A program made the position numbers and the translations under genes. This document shows positions 8,417-17,173 of a stretch of 64,000 nt of DNA, piece by piece (positions within the stretch are counted from its first letter, which is position 1; each line of letters begins with the position of its first letter). The notes under the pieces are model-generated. The model saw nothing but the letters and a program-made list of their open reading frames with translations. It was not told where the DNA came from and did no database searches. The stretch comes from Mariprofundus sp. NF (GTDB lineage Bacteria; Pseudomonadota; Zetaproteobacteria; Mariprofundales; Mariprofundaceae): positions 372,001 through 436,000 of the forward strand of contig NZ_VWNC01000001.1 in NCBI RefSeq assembly GCF_013387455.1, given 5' to 3'.

Positions 8417-9727
8417 TTACCTGTAGAGGTCAGCACGGGTGAGCGGCACTCCTGAGGGGCCTTTGGAAGCGCGCTTGCTTGCTACGACCTGACAGATATG
8501 CATGGAGCCGTCGGTAAAACCAATGGCTACTCCGGCCAGATAGAGCGTCCACATGTTGAACTTCTCCTTACCAACCAGAGCGATCGCCTCATCTTTGCGC
8601 TGCATCAGTTGGCGATACCAGTGCTGGCAGGTGAGCGCGTAATGTTCCCGCCACGCCTCCATATCGTGCACCTCGAAACCACTTATCTCCATCATATCGA
8701 TGGTGTGACCAACATTATCCAACTCGCTGCCCGGGAAGATATATTTGAGTAGTAGACGCCGCTCTCTCCTGATCTTTTTGCCGGCTCTTGTTGACGGTTT
8801 AGCGTGCCTTGAGATGCCGTGGTTCAATAGAATACCGCGGTCACGCAGCAACGAATTTATTTTCTTGAAATATTTCTCCATATTATCGATGCCGATATGT
8901 TCGAACATGCCGACACTGGAGATCTTGTCAAAGCTACCCTCCAGCTTCTCATAATCCTTAAGCTCAATAGTGATTTGATCTTGCAGGCCAAGTCGTTTGA
9001 TCTTCTCGGTGGTAAAATCGAACTGTTTTTTTGACAGCGTCACGCCGTGCGCCTGGACACCGTAGTGTTGGGCTGCATGGCAGACCAGACCTCCCCAGCC
9101 ACAGCCAATATCGAGAAACTTATCACCCGCTTTCAGCCGCAGTTTTTTGCAGATCATATCCAGTTTGTCAAACTGAGCCTGATCAATGGAGTTATTTGGA
9201 TCAGTGAAATAACCGCATGAGTACTGCATCTCCTTGCCGAGAAAGAGTGCGTAGAATTCGTTGCTGATATCGTAATGGAACTGAATGAAGTCCATGTTCT
9301 TTCTGCGAGACTCTTTGCGTCCTACTGCATCGTTGTTGTAGCTGTGCTGCACTTCAATTTTGTCAGTGGGTGCGAAGAGGAGCGGGAAAGCTGTTTTGAG
9401 CAGTTGCAGGCGCCCAGGCCGTTTACTGCGATCACGCGGCTGCTTTTGGCGAGCAAGATTAACGAAATTGATCAGGTCACCATGAATTTCTATAGTTCCA
9501 TTGGCGTAGTGAAACAGAAGGTTCTCATAGCTGGGTTTGCGCATCAGTGAGCCAAGAACCCCCGCTCCTGAGATGGCGATGAAATAGTCCGGATCGCTAT
9601 TTTCCCCCAGTGGTATCAGTGAGCCATCCCATAGTTGTACCGATATGCGTCGATTGAGCTGCGGGGCCAGCAACGTGAACAGCTGACGGGCAGCATCCAG
9701 CTGTTGCTGTTCTGAAAAGATAGCCAT
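8417..9727 (-). CDS. cfa: Cyclopropane-fatty-acyl-phospholipid synthase family protein
   Basis: A 436-residue SAM-dependent enzyme expected to add a methylene bridge to unsaturated acyl chains of membrane phospholipids. An N-terminal lipid-binding-like region (1-130) precedes the methyltransferase core with DIGCGWGGL, VEHxGxxxxxxYF-type FEHIGIDNMEKYF and a C-terminal SAM-methyltransferase tail. It belongs to the CFA superfamily, but the exact product (cyclopropane or another modification) is inferred. The start at 9727 was chosen because a run of ten G ends 7 bases upstream and acts as the only plausible ribosome binding site; an in-frame ATG at 9748 lies beyond the tract without one. Confidence 0.85.
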   Translation of the reverse strand: MAIFSEQQQLDAARQLFTLLAPQLNRRISVQLWDGSLIPLGENSDPDYFIAISGAGVLGSLMRKPSYENLLFHYANGTIEIHGDLINFVNLARQKQPRDRSKRPGRLQLLKTAFPLLFAPTDKIEVQHSYNNDAVGRKESRRKNMDFIQFHYDISNEFYALFLGKEMQYSCGYFTDPNNSIDQAQFDKLDMICKKLRLKAGDKFLDIGCGWGGLVCHAAQHYGVQAHGVTLSKKQFDFTTEKIKRLGLQDQITIELKDYEKLEGSFDKISSVGMFEHIGIDNMEKYFKKINSLLRDRGILLNHGISRHAKPSTRAGKKIRRERRLLLKYIFPGSELDNVGHTIDMMEISGFEVHDMEAWREHYALTCQHWYRQLMQRKDEAIALVGKEKFNMWTLYLAGVAIGFTDGSMHICQVVASKRASKGPSGVPLTRADLYR

Positions 9728-9734
9728 CACAAAT

Positions 9735-9744
9735 CCCCCCCCCC
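9735..9744 (-). repeat. G10 homopolymer at the cfa ribosome binding site
   Basis: Ten consecutive G on the coding strand, 7 bases before the cfa ATG at 9727 and 1 base after an upstream in-frame ATG at 9748. Length change by slippage would alter the spacing or shift the frame from 9748. Confidence 0.85.
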
Positions 9745-9822
9745 TCATGAAATGAAATCAACTTTCTACCTTAAGGTTAGCAGGTGTTTTTCGATCAGCA
9801 AGGTGGGTTAGGTTGAATGGGT

Positions 9823-11151
9823 TCAGCTCAAGCAGGCAAGTTCTGACATCATTGCAGCGAGCAGGGATGCCCCTTTGGCAATCTGCTGGGGAGAGCTCTG
9901 CTCATCAGGCGAATGGCTGATGCCGTTACGACATGGGATAAAGATCATGCCGACGGGAATAGTTGTGCCATCACCCCTCACTTGTCGGGCTACAGTTCCA
10001 GCATCATGCCATGCCCCGCTAGGCAGAGTGATGTGCTTGAGGTTTAGTGCGTGGCTGGTTTCGGCCATTAAGTTCTGAAGATCAGAATTCAGTGCTGGAA
10101 TACCAGCTTGATCAGAGAATGTATCGATCTCCACGCTGACCCCAAATCTATTGGCCGTGTCATGAATCAGCGCAAAAGCACGATCACAGTAGCTGTTCAC
10201 GCTCTGCGCATCACAGCCGCGCACTTCAAAAGAGAAGCAGGCTGCGCCACTTACTTTGGTGAGGGCATTATCACGAAGAGGCATGCTGAAACCGGATTGT
10301 TGAGACGGATTGATCAGGCCCACGGTTTGCACAAGATCAGCGCCATCATTATTGGCTTGCCCAATCAACTGATCGAGTTCGACCATGGTATATGCCATAG
10401 CCAGATTGGCATCCTGCCTGAATTCAGTCCCCATCGGCGTGGCACCGGAGTGGTCGAAGGTACCGTGAAGATTGACCCAGCTGCGTCTGGAGCCGCGGAT
10501 GGCAGTGACGATGCCGATATCAGTGTCACTGCATTCGAGCACTTTGCCTTGCTCAATATGCAATTCAAAAAAAGCGGCAATGCCATCACGTTCATGATCA
10601 TCCATTGCAGGTTTTCCTAAGCGAATAAATTCAGGATCGGCCTGCTGCTCAAGCATGGCATCAGCAAGTGTTTTTCCCTCATAGGTCTGATCAAGTGCCG
10701 ATGCATCAAGTTCGCCAAATGCAGCTTTTGAACCGATGGAGGTGACACCAAAGGTGGCAGACTCTTCTCCGCGCCATATGCGCAGACGAAGTCCGTGTTT
10801 TAAAACAGTTTCGGATTTGTGGATGGCTAATAGTGCTGCAAGGCCGGCCACTACACCTGCGGTACCATCGAAATTACCACCGCCTGGAACAGTGTCGATA
10901 TGAGAACCTGTTTCAATCCATGTTGAAAAGGAGCCGGGTGTTTCAACGATCAGGTTGCCGACAGCATCAGATCGGCAGTTAAGCCCTGCTGTGGTCGCGG
11001 TCTGTTGGATATAGCTGATCGCAGCCGTTTCGGCATCGGAGTAGGGGGCACGCAGGAAGCCACTGTTCAGAACACCATCGAGAAGACCGATCCGGTTCAG
11101 CGCAGCGTAGAGATGCTCAATAGTTTGGGCATGAATGTGGATCAGGTTCAT
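9823..11151 (-). CDS. M20-family amidohydrolase (allantoate/N-carbamoyl-amino-acid hydrolase type)
   Basis: A 442-residue cytoplasmic dimetal hydrolase. Metal-binding motifs are intact: GSHIDTV, NFDGTAGV, RGEESATF, ELHIEQG and the C-terminal SGAWHDAG. The pattern matches the Zn-dependent group of N-carbamoyl-L-amino-acid hydrolases, allantoate amidohydrolases and ureidoglycolate hydrolases; no pyrimidine or purine-degradation genes are nearby to choose among them. It follows prs on the same strand after 45 bases and may be co-transcribed. A GGGA element precedes the ATG. Confidence 0.85.
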   Translation of the reverse strand: MNLIHIHAQTIEHLYAALNRIGLLDGVLNSGFLRAPYSDAETAAISYIQQTATTAGLNCRSDAVGNLIVETPGSFSTWIETGSHIDTVPGGGNFDGTAGVVAGLAALLAIHKSETVLKHGLRLRIWRGEESATFGVTSIGSKAAFGELDASALDQTYEGKTLADAMLEQQADPEFIRLGKPAMDDHERDGIAAFFELHIEQGKVLECSDTDIGIVTAIRGSRRSWVNLHGTFDHSGATPMGTEFRQDANLAMAYTMVELDQLIGQANNDGADLVQTVGLINPSQQSGFSMPLRDNALTKVSGAACFSFEVRGCDAQSVNSYCDRAFALIHDTANRFGVSVEIDTFSDQAGIPALNSDLQNLMAETSHALNLKHITLPSGAWHDAGTVARQVRGDGTTIPVGMIFIPCRNGISHSPDEQSSPQQIAKGASLLAAMMSELACLS

Positions 11152-11196
11152 CGGCTTCCCGTCATGTTGGCATCTGTGAGATGCCGCTTCTAGGAA

Positions 11197-12147
11197 TCAG
11201 TCCTCGTAGAGGCTGCTGATCGAGCGGGCGTCGTAAATGCGGGTGATCGCTTCACCCATCAACGGGGCGATGGAGATGCTACGCACTTTGCCGGTATCGA
11301 GAATCTTCTGAGGTTGCAGGATGCTGTCAGTAATCACCAGTTCATGCAGGTTGGACTCGGCAAGGCGCTGAGCAGCAGGTCCTGAGAGGACACCGTGAGA
11401 TGCGTAAGCGCTCACCTTGGTTGCACCACGCTCAAGCAGCGCTTCAGCAGCACCACAGAGGGTGCCGGCAGTATCAACCATATCATCAATCAGGATGCAG
11501 TGTTTACCTTCAATATCACCAATGATATTCATCACTTTGGCAACGTTTGGAGCAGGACGACGTTTATCTACAATGGCCATATCGACATGCAGGCGACCGG
11601 CCAGCGCACGGGCACGAACCACACCACCGACGTCTGGAGATACGATGATCACATCTTCCATGTTTTCATTTTTCTCTTCGATATCCTTGCCGAATAGCGG
11701 AATGGCAAAGATGTTATCAACCGGGATATCGAAAAACCCCTGAATCTGGGTGGCATGCAGATCGAGTGTTAATACGCGTGTTGCGCCTGCACGCGAGATC
11801 AGGTCGGCAACCAGCTTGGCAGAGATCGGTGTGCGGCCTGCACTTTTGCGATCCTGACGGGCATAACCGAAATAGGGGATGACTGCACAGATGTTGCGTG
11901 TTGAGGCGCGTTTGGCTGCATCAATGAAGATGAGCAGTTCCATCAGATTGTCGTTGGCAGGAGAAGATGTGCTCTGGATAAAAAACGCATCCAGACCTCG
12001 GATGGTCTCTTTGACCTGGATGAAGATTTCACCATCGGAAAAGCGCTGGGTATAGATCTCACCCTGAGGTTTGCCGATGTGTTCACAGATTGCCTGTGAA
12101 AGCGGTGGATTGGAGGTGCCGGAAAAAAGCCGCAGTTTCTCGTACAT
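11197..12147 (-). CDS. prs: Ribose-phosphate pyrophosphokinase
   Basis: A 316-residue class I PRPP synthase, making phosphoribosyl pyrophosphate from ribose-5-phosphate and ATP for nucleotide, His and Trp synthesis. Visible elements: FSGTSNPPLS, the ATP-binding YFGYARQDRK flexible loop, DLHATQIQGFF, the VDKRR segment and the PRPP-binding IDDMVDTAGTL. AGGAG precedes the start. tRNA-Gln and ispE are upstream in the usual proteobacterial order, but rplY-pth-ychF do not follow directly. Confidence 0.97.
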   Translation of the reverse strand: MYEKLRLFSGTSNPPLSQAICEHIGKPQGEIYTQRFSDGEIFIQVKETIRGLDAFFIQSTSSPANDNLMELLIFIDAAKRASTRNICAVIPYFGYARQDRKSAGRTPISAKLVADLISRAGATRVLTLDLHATQIQGFFDIPVDNIFAIPLFGKDIEEKNENMEDVIIVSPDVGGVVRARALAGRLHVDMAIVDKRRPAPNVAKVMNIIGDIEGKHCILIDDMVDTAGTLCGAAEALLERGATKVSAYASHGVLSGPAAQRLAESNLHELVITDSILQPQKILDTGKVRSISIAPLMGEAITRIYDARSISSLYED

Positions 12148-12215
12148 GGTGAGATCACTCCTCTGTTCGATAGTGTAAGCGATGATCGTTTACTTTATCG
12201 GGTTCTGCTAAAAAC

Positions 12216-12290
12216 TGGCTGGGACGGCAGGATTCGAACCTGCGCATGACGGGATCAAAACCCGCTGCCTTACCGCTTGGCTACGTCCCA
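12216..12290 (-). tRNA. tRNA-Gln (TTG anticodon)
   Basis: A 75-nt cloverleaf with encoded CCA. The acceptor stem TGGGACG / CGTCCCA shows the U1-A72 pair typical of tRNA-Gln and discriminator G; the anticodon loop TTTTGAT gives TTG; the T-arm GGTTCGAATCC is canonical. Its first 21 bases overlap the 3' end of ispE, and prs is 68 bases downstream. Confidence 0.97.
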
Positions 12291-13157
12291 ATATTTCTCA
12301 TCAAGCGGATGTTTCTGCTGCATGCTGCCGACAAACGTCCAGTAGGCCGGGTTCTGCATCTTTAGATGCTCTGCCACGGCGCTTGCCTGCTCCGGATCAT
12401 CGAACAGGGCAACAGATGTCGAGCCACTTCCGCTCATCCATACTGTCTCTGAATGTTTGCGCAACGCTTGCAACAGTTGCGACACCTCCAGACTCAGGCT
12501 GCATGCGCTGCCCTGGAGATCATTTTTCCCAAGGCTGCTTGAATCGCGGCGGATGGTATCCAGCCCCTCTGACGGGGTCAATGTGCGATCCCCGCTATGA
12601 ACCTGATGATCAAAGTGTCGGAATACTTCGGCGGTGGAGAGGCCTGCATCCGGCCAGACCAGTAGCAGCGCCTTTTCAGGCAGTGAATGCGGGTAATTAT
12701 ATAGCTTTTCACCAATGCCGTGCGCCTGGCTGCTCTTACCAAACAGGAAGCAGGGGATATCAGCACCGAAGGGCGCTGCAAAAGTAATCAGTTCTTGCAG
12801 CGGAATATCTGCATGCCATAACCGGTTGGCTGCAAGCAGCGCGGTGGCTGCATCGGAGGAGCCGCCACCCAAGCCGGCCTGCGCAGGAATCTTTTTAATG
12901 ATATGCACGGCGAGTCCCTGTCTGATCTCATATCTCTCTCTAAAAGCTGCAAGCAGCTTATGCACCAGATTCTTTTCGCCTGAGAGATCTGGATTAGAGC
13001 AGCTGACTCTCAATTCGTCACAAAGCTCTATCTCCAATTCATCACAGATATCTGTATAGGCGAAACTGGTATCAAGTTCATGCATGCCATCCTTACGAAT
13101 GGCGGTAACAAACAGGTGCAGGTTAATTTTAGCCGGTGCCGGAAGCCTCAGTTTCAT
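12270..13157 (-). CDS. ispE: 4-diphosphocytidyl-2-C-methyl-D-erythritol kinase
   Basis: A 295-residue GHMP kinase of the MEP isoprenoid pathway, phosphorylating CDP-methylerythritol. The N-terminal PAPAKINLHL and the ATP loop PAQAGLGGGSSDAA are canonical, as is the C-terminal GSGSTSVALF. The start overlaps the lolB stop by 4 bases (ATGA), indicating coupling. The odd feature is the end: after the customary HPL-type C-terminus the frame continues through YWDVAKR and stops at TAA inside the D-arm region of tRNA-Gln, so 21 bases are shared. Confidence 0.96.
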   Translation of the reverse strand: MKLRLPAPAKINLHLFVTAIRKDGMHELDTSFAYTDICDELEIELCDELRVSCSNPDLSGEKNLVHKLLAAFRERYEIRQGLAVHIIKKIPAQAGLGGGSSDAATALLAANRLWHADIPLQELITFAAPFGADIPCFLFGKSSQAHGIGEKLYNYPHSLPEKALLLVWPDAGLSTAEVFRHFDHQVHSGDRTLTPSEGLDTIRRDSSSLGKNDLQGSACSLSLEVSQLLQALRKHSETVWMSGSGSTSVALFDDPEQASAVAEHLKMQNPAYWTFVGSMQQKHPLDEKYWDVAKR

Positions 13158-13699
13158 GGTTGAATCAGCATCGTTGCCCGGCGCCCATGTTTAATGTCAG
13201 TCATGGTCAGTTTATGTAGTGACGGGGTCCACTGCAGGCGAATCGGGTTGCCGGATGCTCTGCTCTCCCAGAGCCCCTCTTGCTTGTTGATGAAATGGCC
13301 GGGCATCTGACCCAGTAGAATAGAGGCCAGCTGTTGCGGAGGAATAACGATACCCTGACTGCCCAGTTGTACTGCTTCGATGGGTTCCCACATCCGGGAC
13401 TGCGTGCTGCGAAGCTGCATCTGATCATCAAGCCAGCGCAGTTCGATGACGGTGCCGGTAGCGGCATGGGTGAGTCTTACATCGCCCCTGTCAGGGGAGT
13501 CGGCATGCCACTGCAGCATCACCTGCCAGCGGCGCTTGGGTTCGATGACAATAAGCCGGGCTGTAAAGTTGCTGAAGGGGCCGATAGATGTTTTTTCAGT
13601 CGTTGTAACAGGCTGTTTAACACATGCCGATGTCAGCATAGCTGTGAAGATTAACAACAGCGCTAGAGAGCTGAACCGAGATCTGGCCGCTGCAAACAT
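13154..13699 (-). CDS. lolB: Outer-membrane lipoprotein LolB
   Basis: A 181-residue lipoprotein with lipobox LTSAC (Cys26). The sequence fits the LolB fold by size, position and the weakly conserved beta-rich pattern (RWQVMLQW, LLGQMPG), and the neighbourhood lolB-ispE-tRNA-Gln-prs is the standard proteobacterial order. LolB accepts lipoproteins from LolA at the outer membrane. It overlaps the upstream TPR gene by one base and ispE by four. Sequence conservation in this family is low, so the name rests partly on context. Confidence 0.85.
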   Translation of the reverse strand: MFAAARSRFSSLALLLIFTAMLTSACVKQPVTTTEKTSIGPFSNFTARLIVIEPKRRWQVMLQWHADSPDRGDVRLTHAATGTVIELRWLDDQMQLRSTQSRMWEPIEAVQLGSQGIVIPPQQLASILLGQMPGHFINKQEGLWESRASGNPIRLQWTPSLHKLTMTDIKHGRRATMLIQP

Positions 13700-15429
13700 C
13701 AGTCGCTATCCAGGCCGTGTTGAATTTTATTATTGAGCTTATCGGCATTCTCACTATTCATCTGCAGTGATTTTTCCCATGCCTTACGGGCAGCAGGCTG
13801 ATCGCCATTTTTCCACAGTATATCACCAAGATGTTCAAACATGATGGCGTCATCACTGATCTGTTTGAGGGCTCTGTTCTGGGTGGTCAGTGCCTTCTTG
13901 AATTCGCCACGCTGGAAGTAGACCCATGCCAGAGAATCAAGGTAGTAACCATCATCCGGTTTCAGATCCAGCGCCTTAAGGATCAGTTTTTCGGCTTTAT
14001 CCAGTTCAATGCCCTGAATGGCATAGCTGTAACCGAGGAAATTCATCGCCTCAGAGTGTTTCGGGGAGTGGGTGAGCAGTTGTGAGAGCATCACCTCAAG
14101 CTGGTCATACTGTTTCAGGTGATCAAAAGCGACAGCCCGGTTAAACAGCAGTTGCGGATGCACCTTGTCCATTGCAGAGAGGTCACGGGTCTCCTCAATC
14201 AGCAGCTTATACTGCTTTTGGGTCAGGCGAATGGCTGAGCGCATCAGATGGGCTTCGGTGTCGGACGGTTTGGATTCCAGAACACGATGCAGTCGTGTTA
14301 AAGCACTTTTCAGATCATCCTTTGTGAAATCCATGCCAGCCAGACGTATCTGTGCAGCATCTCCCATTGCCCCTTTCGGATCGATCTGCTCATAAAACGG
14401 TTTTGCTTCATCAGGGCGCTCCAGTGCCTCAAGGCTGGCAGCGAGGTAAAAACGGCTCTGATCGTCAGGACTGTTTTGGTGCAGCTTTCTGAAGGTGGCT
14501 TCTGATTTCTCAAAATCCTTATAGCGGAAATAGAGCATGCCAAGCGTTTTCAGGATTTCCGGGTTCTGACCACTCTGGTTGACCAGATCACGATAGATCA
14601 TGATCGCTTCTGCGATGCGGTTCTCCTCAATGAGCACTTTACCAAGGGCGTGCCCCACCCGGATGGCATGCGGATAGGCATTGAGGAAATCACGCAGCTC
14701 CTTCTCGGCGCTGTTGCTATCATCCTCATTCAGGGCGATGCTGCTAAGTAGCAGTACAGCAGTATCATTTTCAGGGGCCAGAAGACGCATGCGCTGCAGT
14801 GATACCCTGGCGGCTTTGCTGTCGTTCTGTTTGAGCAGCAGTTGCGCCTGCAGAAGACGGAATTCGGGCAGCTCTTCGATAAGGATTGCCTCATTGATAG
14901 CAGTCAGTGCCTCATCAAAACGCTTCTGACCGGAGAGGATGCGCGCCTGCAGGTCACGGCCGGGCAGGTTGGCAGGGTTCTCTTTGAACAGCTCATCAAG
15001 AAGGGCGAGCGCCTCATCCTGCAGGTTTTTGCTCACCTTCATGCGAGCCTGAGTCAGTAGCAGTCTCTCCAGGTCATCTTTTTTAAGCTCTTTTTTGAGC
15101 AGCAGCGCAATCTGTTTCTCTGCATCATCGCTCTTGCCCAGCTGCAAGAGAAGGCTGGTCAATTGGATCTGTGGTTCAATAGCCTCAGGGTCTTTCTCGA
15201 CAAGAGAGGTGAGGAACTTCACTGCCAGAAGGCGGTTGCCATCTTTGAGTGCATTTTGAGCTGCCAGATAGAGAAACTGGGGATCCATCTGCGCTATCTG
15301 TTGCTGCTGCTTCTTTTCTGCTCTCTCAGATTCAAGCTTTGCTGATTCCTGGCCAGATTTCTGGATGCTACAGGCTCCGAGCAGGGCTGCGCAGAGCAGC
15401 AGGATGGATGCTTTTAAGCAGGCGTTCAT
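13699..15429 (-). CDS. TPR-repeat lipoprotein
   Basis: A 576-residue protein with signal peptide and lipobox LGAC (Cys20), then tandem tetratricopeptide repeats across nearly its whole length. Similar TPR lipoproteins precede lolB in many proteobacteria; the function is not firmly established, with envelope assembly the natural guess. The gene overlaps the JAMM-protease gene by 4 bases upstream and lolB by 1 base downstream, so these genes form one operon. Confidence 0.85.
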   Translation of the reverse strand: MNACLKASILLLCAALLGACSIQKSGQESAKLESERAEKKQQQQIAQMDPQFLYLAAQNALKDGNRLLAVKFLTSLVEKDPEAIEPQIQLTSLLLQLGKSDDAEKQIALLLKKELKKDDLERLLLTQARMKVSKNLQDEALALLDELFKENPANLPGRDLQARILSGQKRFDEALTAINEAILIEELPEFRLLQAQLLLKQNDSKAARVSLQRMRLLAPENDTAVLLLSSIALNEDDSNSAEKELRDFLNAYPHAIRVGHALGKVLIEENRIAEAIMIYRDLVNQSGQNPEILKTLGMLYFRYKDFEKSEATFRKLHQNSPDDQSRFYLAASLEALERPDEAKPFYEQIDPKGAMGDAAQIRLAGMDFTKDDLKSALTRLHRVLESKPSDTEAHLMRSAIRLTQKQYKLLIEETRDLSAMDKVHPQLLFNRAVAFDHLKQYDQLEVMLSQLLTHSPKHSEAMNFLGYSYAIQGIELDKAEKLILKALDLKPDDGYYLDSLAWVYFQRGEFKKALTTQNRALKQISDDAIMFEHLGDILWKNGDQPAARKAWEKSLQMNSENADKLNNKIQHGLDSD

Positions 15430-15929
15430 GCAGCAGCCACAACAGGATTCTGCTGAAAGCGATCGCCACTATCATTGACAGACCAGCAGCGAAGATCGGC
15501 AGCTTTGCCGTCACAGATGCTGATGATGGGGTAAGCGAAACCTTCCCATGCGCTGCCAAGATCGGTCGGTGAAGGTTTTGCCGGACAGTCAGGATGGGAG
15601 TGATAGACGCCAACGATCTCATGGCCAGAACCACGCAGTTCACGGTCAATGCGCTGGTAGGCTGCCGGATCAAGCTCGAAACGATCAGCTGCCCGCTCGC
15701 TGTTAAGGTTATCAACCTGCCTGACTTCCGCGATCATCCAGCCATGTTCTGTGATGCTGCCAATCAGCAGGCCACATATCTCATGCGGGTAACCAGCTTC
15801 ACCCTGGCATTGCATCGCCTCTTTGCAGGAGGCCGGCAGAGAGAGTTGTGCTGTGGATTCACTATCATCGAGAACCGCGAGATACTCCGGGCTGCTGAAA
15901 CGTACAGGTTCATAAACGGATATGGTCAA
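15426..15929 (-). CDS. JAMM/Mov34-type metallopeptidase (M67 family)
   Basis: A 167-residue Zn-dependent protease of the JAB1/MPN family. The catalytic Glu lies in HEICGLL and the JAMM motif reads YHSHPDCPAKPSPTD. Bacterial members trim C-terminal tails of ubiquitin-like sulfur-carrier proteins (CysO/ThiS type) in cysteine or thiamine synthesis; no sulfur-carrier gene is visible here, so the substrate is open. The start chosen is TTG at 15929 with GGAG 7 bases upstream; an in-frame ATG at 15965 lacks a ribosome binding site. It overlaps the TPR gene by 4 bases. Confidence 0.85.
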   Translation of the reverse strand: MTISVYEPVRFSSPEYLAVLDDSESTAQLSLPASCKEAMQCQGEAGYPHEICGLLIGSITEHGWMIAEVRQVDNLNSERAADRFELDPAAYQRIDRELRGSGHEIVGVYHSHPDCPAKPSPTDLGSAWEGFAYPIISICDGKAADLRCWSVNDSGDRFQQNPVVAAA

Positions 15930-16049
15930 AGTGGTTCTCCATAGGTGTGGTGATGGAATCGGCATCTGTGATGGGCTCAGCGATCAGGGCTTAACCTATC
16001 GTCTGACAGGGCGTTGCCAACCATCGGCATATAGCAGGATACAAAAAAT

Positions 16050-16082
16050 GCAAAAAAAAAGGGAAGGCGCAATGCCTTCCCT
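16050..16082 (-). terminator. Terminator of the rplM-rpsI operon
   Basis: The stem GGGAAGGC / GCCTTCCC with a 5-base loop is followed on the minus strand by a T-rich run, 25 bases after the rpsI stop. Confidence 0.9.
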
Positions 16083-16104
16083 ATTAAAATGTCTCTTGCG
16101 AAAC

Positions 16105-16497
16105 TTAACGCTTGGAGAACTGTGGAGCACGACGTGCTTTCTTAAGGCCTGCCTTCTTACGCTCAACCTTACGAGAGTCACGGGTCAGGAAACCAGCAGC
16201 TTTCAGTGCAGGACGAAGACCAGCATCATATTCGAGCAGAGCACGAGCGATACCGTGGCGAATTGCGCCAGCCTGGCCTGAAGTGCCACCGCCAAAGACG
16301 TTAACACGAACATCAATGCGGCCGATCAGATCATTTGCAGTCAGTGGCAGCAGTGCCTGCTGACGAACAATCTCAACCGGGAAGTAGTTTTCTACTTCAC
16401 GACCGTTAACCAGTACATTGCCCTTACCGGACTGGATGATTACACGGGCTACGCTACGTTTACGGCGACCAGTGCCGCGATACATTGTCTCTGCCAT
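16105..16497 (-). CDS. rpsI: 30S ribosomal protein S9
   Basis: A 130-residue S9 with the conserved [13 protein letters not shown]-terminus, [19 protein letters not shown] core and the basic C-terminal tail ending in QFSKR that reaches the ribosomal P site. It follows rplM after 13 bases. Confidence 0.98.
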   Translation of the reverse strand: MAETMYRGTGRRKRSVARVIIQSGKGNVLVNGREVENYFPVEIVRQQALLPLTANDLIGRIDVRVNVFGGGTSGQAGAIRHGIARALLEYDAGLRPALKAAGFLTRDSRKVERKKAGLKKARRAPQFSKR

Positions 16498-16510
16498 CTT
16501 TATGTTCCTC

Positions 16511-16942
16511 TTAATTCAGTTTCATTACTTCAGGTTGCTGAGCGGCATGCGGATGATCGCTGCCAGCGTAAACCTTCAGTTTTTTCAGCATAGCGCGGCC
16601 CAAAGGACCCTTTGGCATCATACCTTTAACAGCCAACTCAAGAATACGCTCCGGGAATTTCTCGCGCTGTTTTTCCAGCGTGATGCTTTTCAGACCGCCG
16701 GCATAACGGGTGTGGCGATAATAGGTTTTGGCGCTCTCTTTATTGCCGGTAACAGCAATTTTTTCAGCGTTGATAATGATAACATGGTCACCACAGTCAG
16801 CTTCGGGCGAGTACTGCGGACGATGCTTGCCGCGCAGAACGGTTGCTACCTGAGTAGCCAGACGGCCCAGAATAAGATCATTGGCATCTACAATATACCA
16901 TTTGCGTTCAATATCGCCGGGGCGAACAGTCCAAGTACGCAT
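16511..16942 (-). CDS. rplM: 50S ribosomal protein L13
   Basis: A 143-residue L13 (142 in E. coli) with [17 protein letters not shown] and [16 protein letters not shown]. Start set at 16942: GGAG lies 9 bases upstream and the [15 protein letters not shown] start matches the family. The frame is open for 35 further codons upstream without support. Confidence 0.97.
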   Translation of the reverse strand: MRTWTVRPGDIERKWYIVDANDLILGRLATQVATVLRGKHRPQYSPEADCGDHVIIINAEKIAVTGNKESAKTYYRHTRYAGGLKSITLEKQREKFPERILELAVKGMMPKGPLGRAMLKKLKVYAGSDHPHAAQQPEVMKLN

Positions 16943-17173
16943 AAAAATTTTCTCCATGTTTGCGAGTGTTACGATGACCCCTTTTTCAAGGTGGTCTGCC
17001 GTGCAAGGGCGGCGCATTATAAGTTGGGGGTGGTGGTTGTCAAACACTGTATGCGCAAGAGAGGAGCGCTGCTCCTGTTGTCCCCCATTTGGGGGAGATA
17101 AGCCCTTTCCCTAGAGTTTTGGCGAACTTCTTGCTAATTTTTTGGTGTGATTAAGAAATAGGGGTTAAATCAT

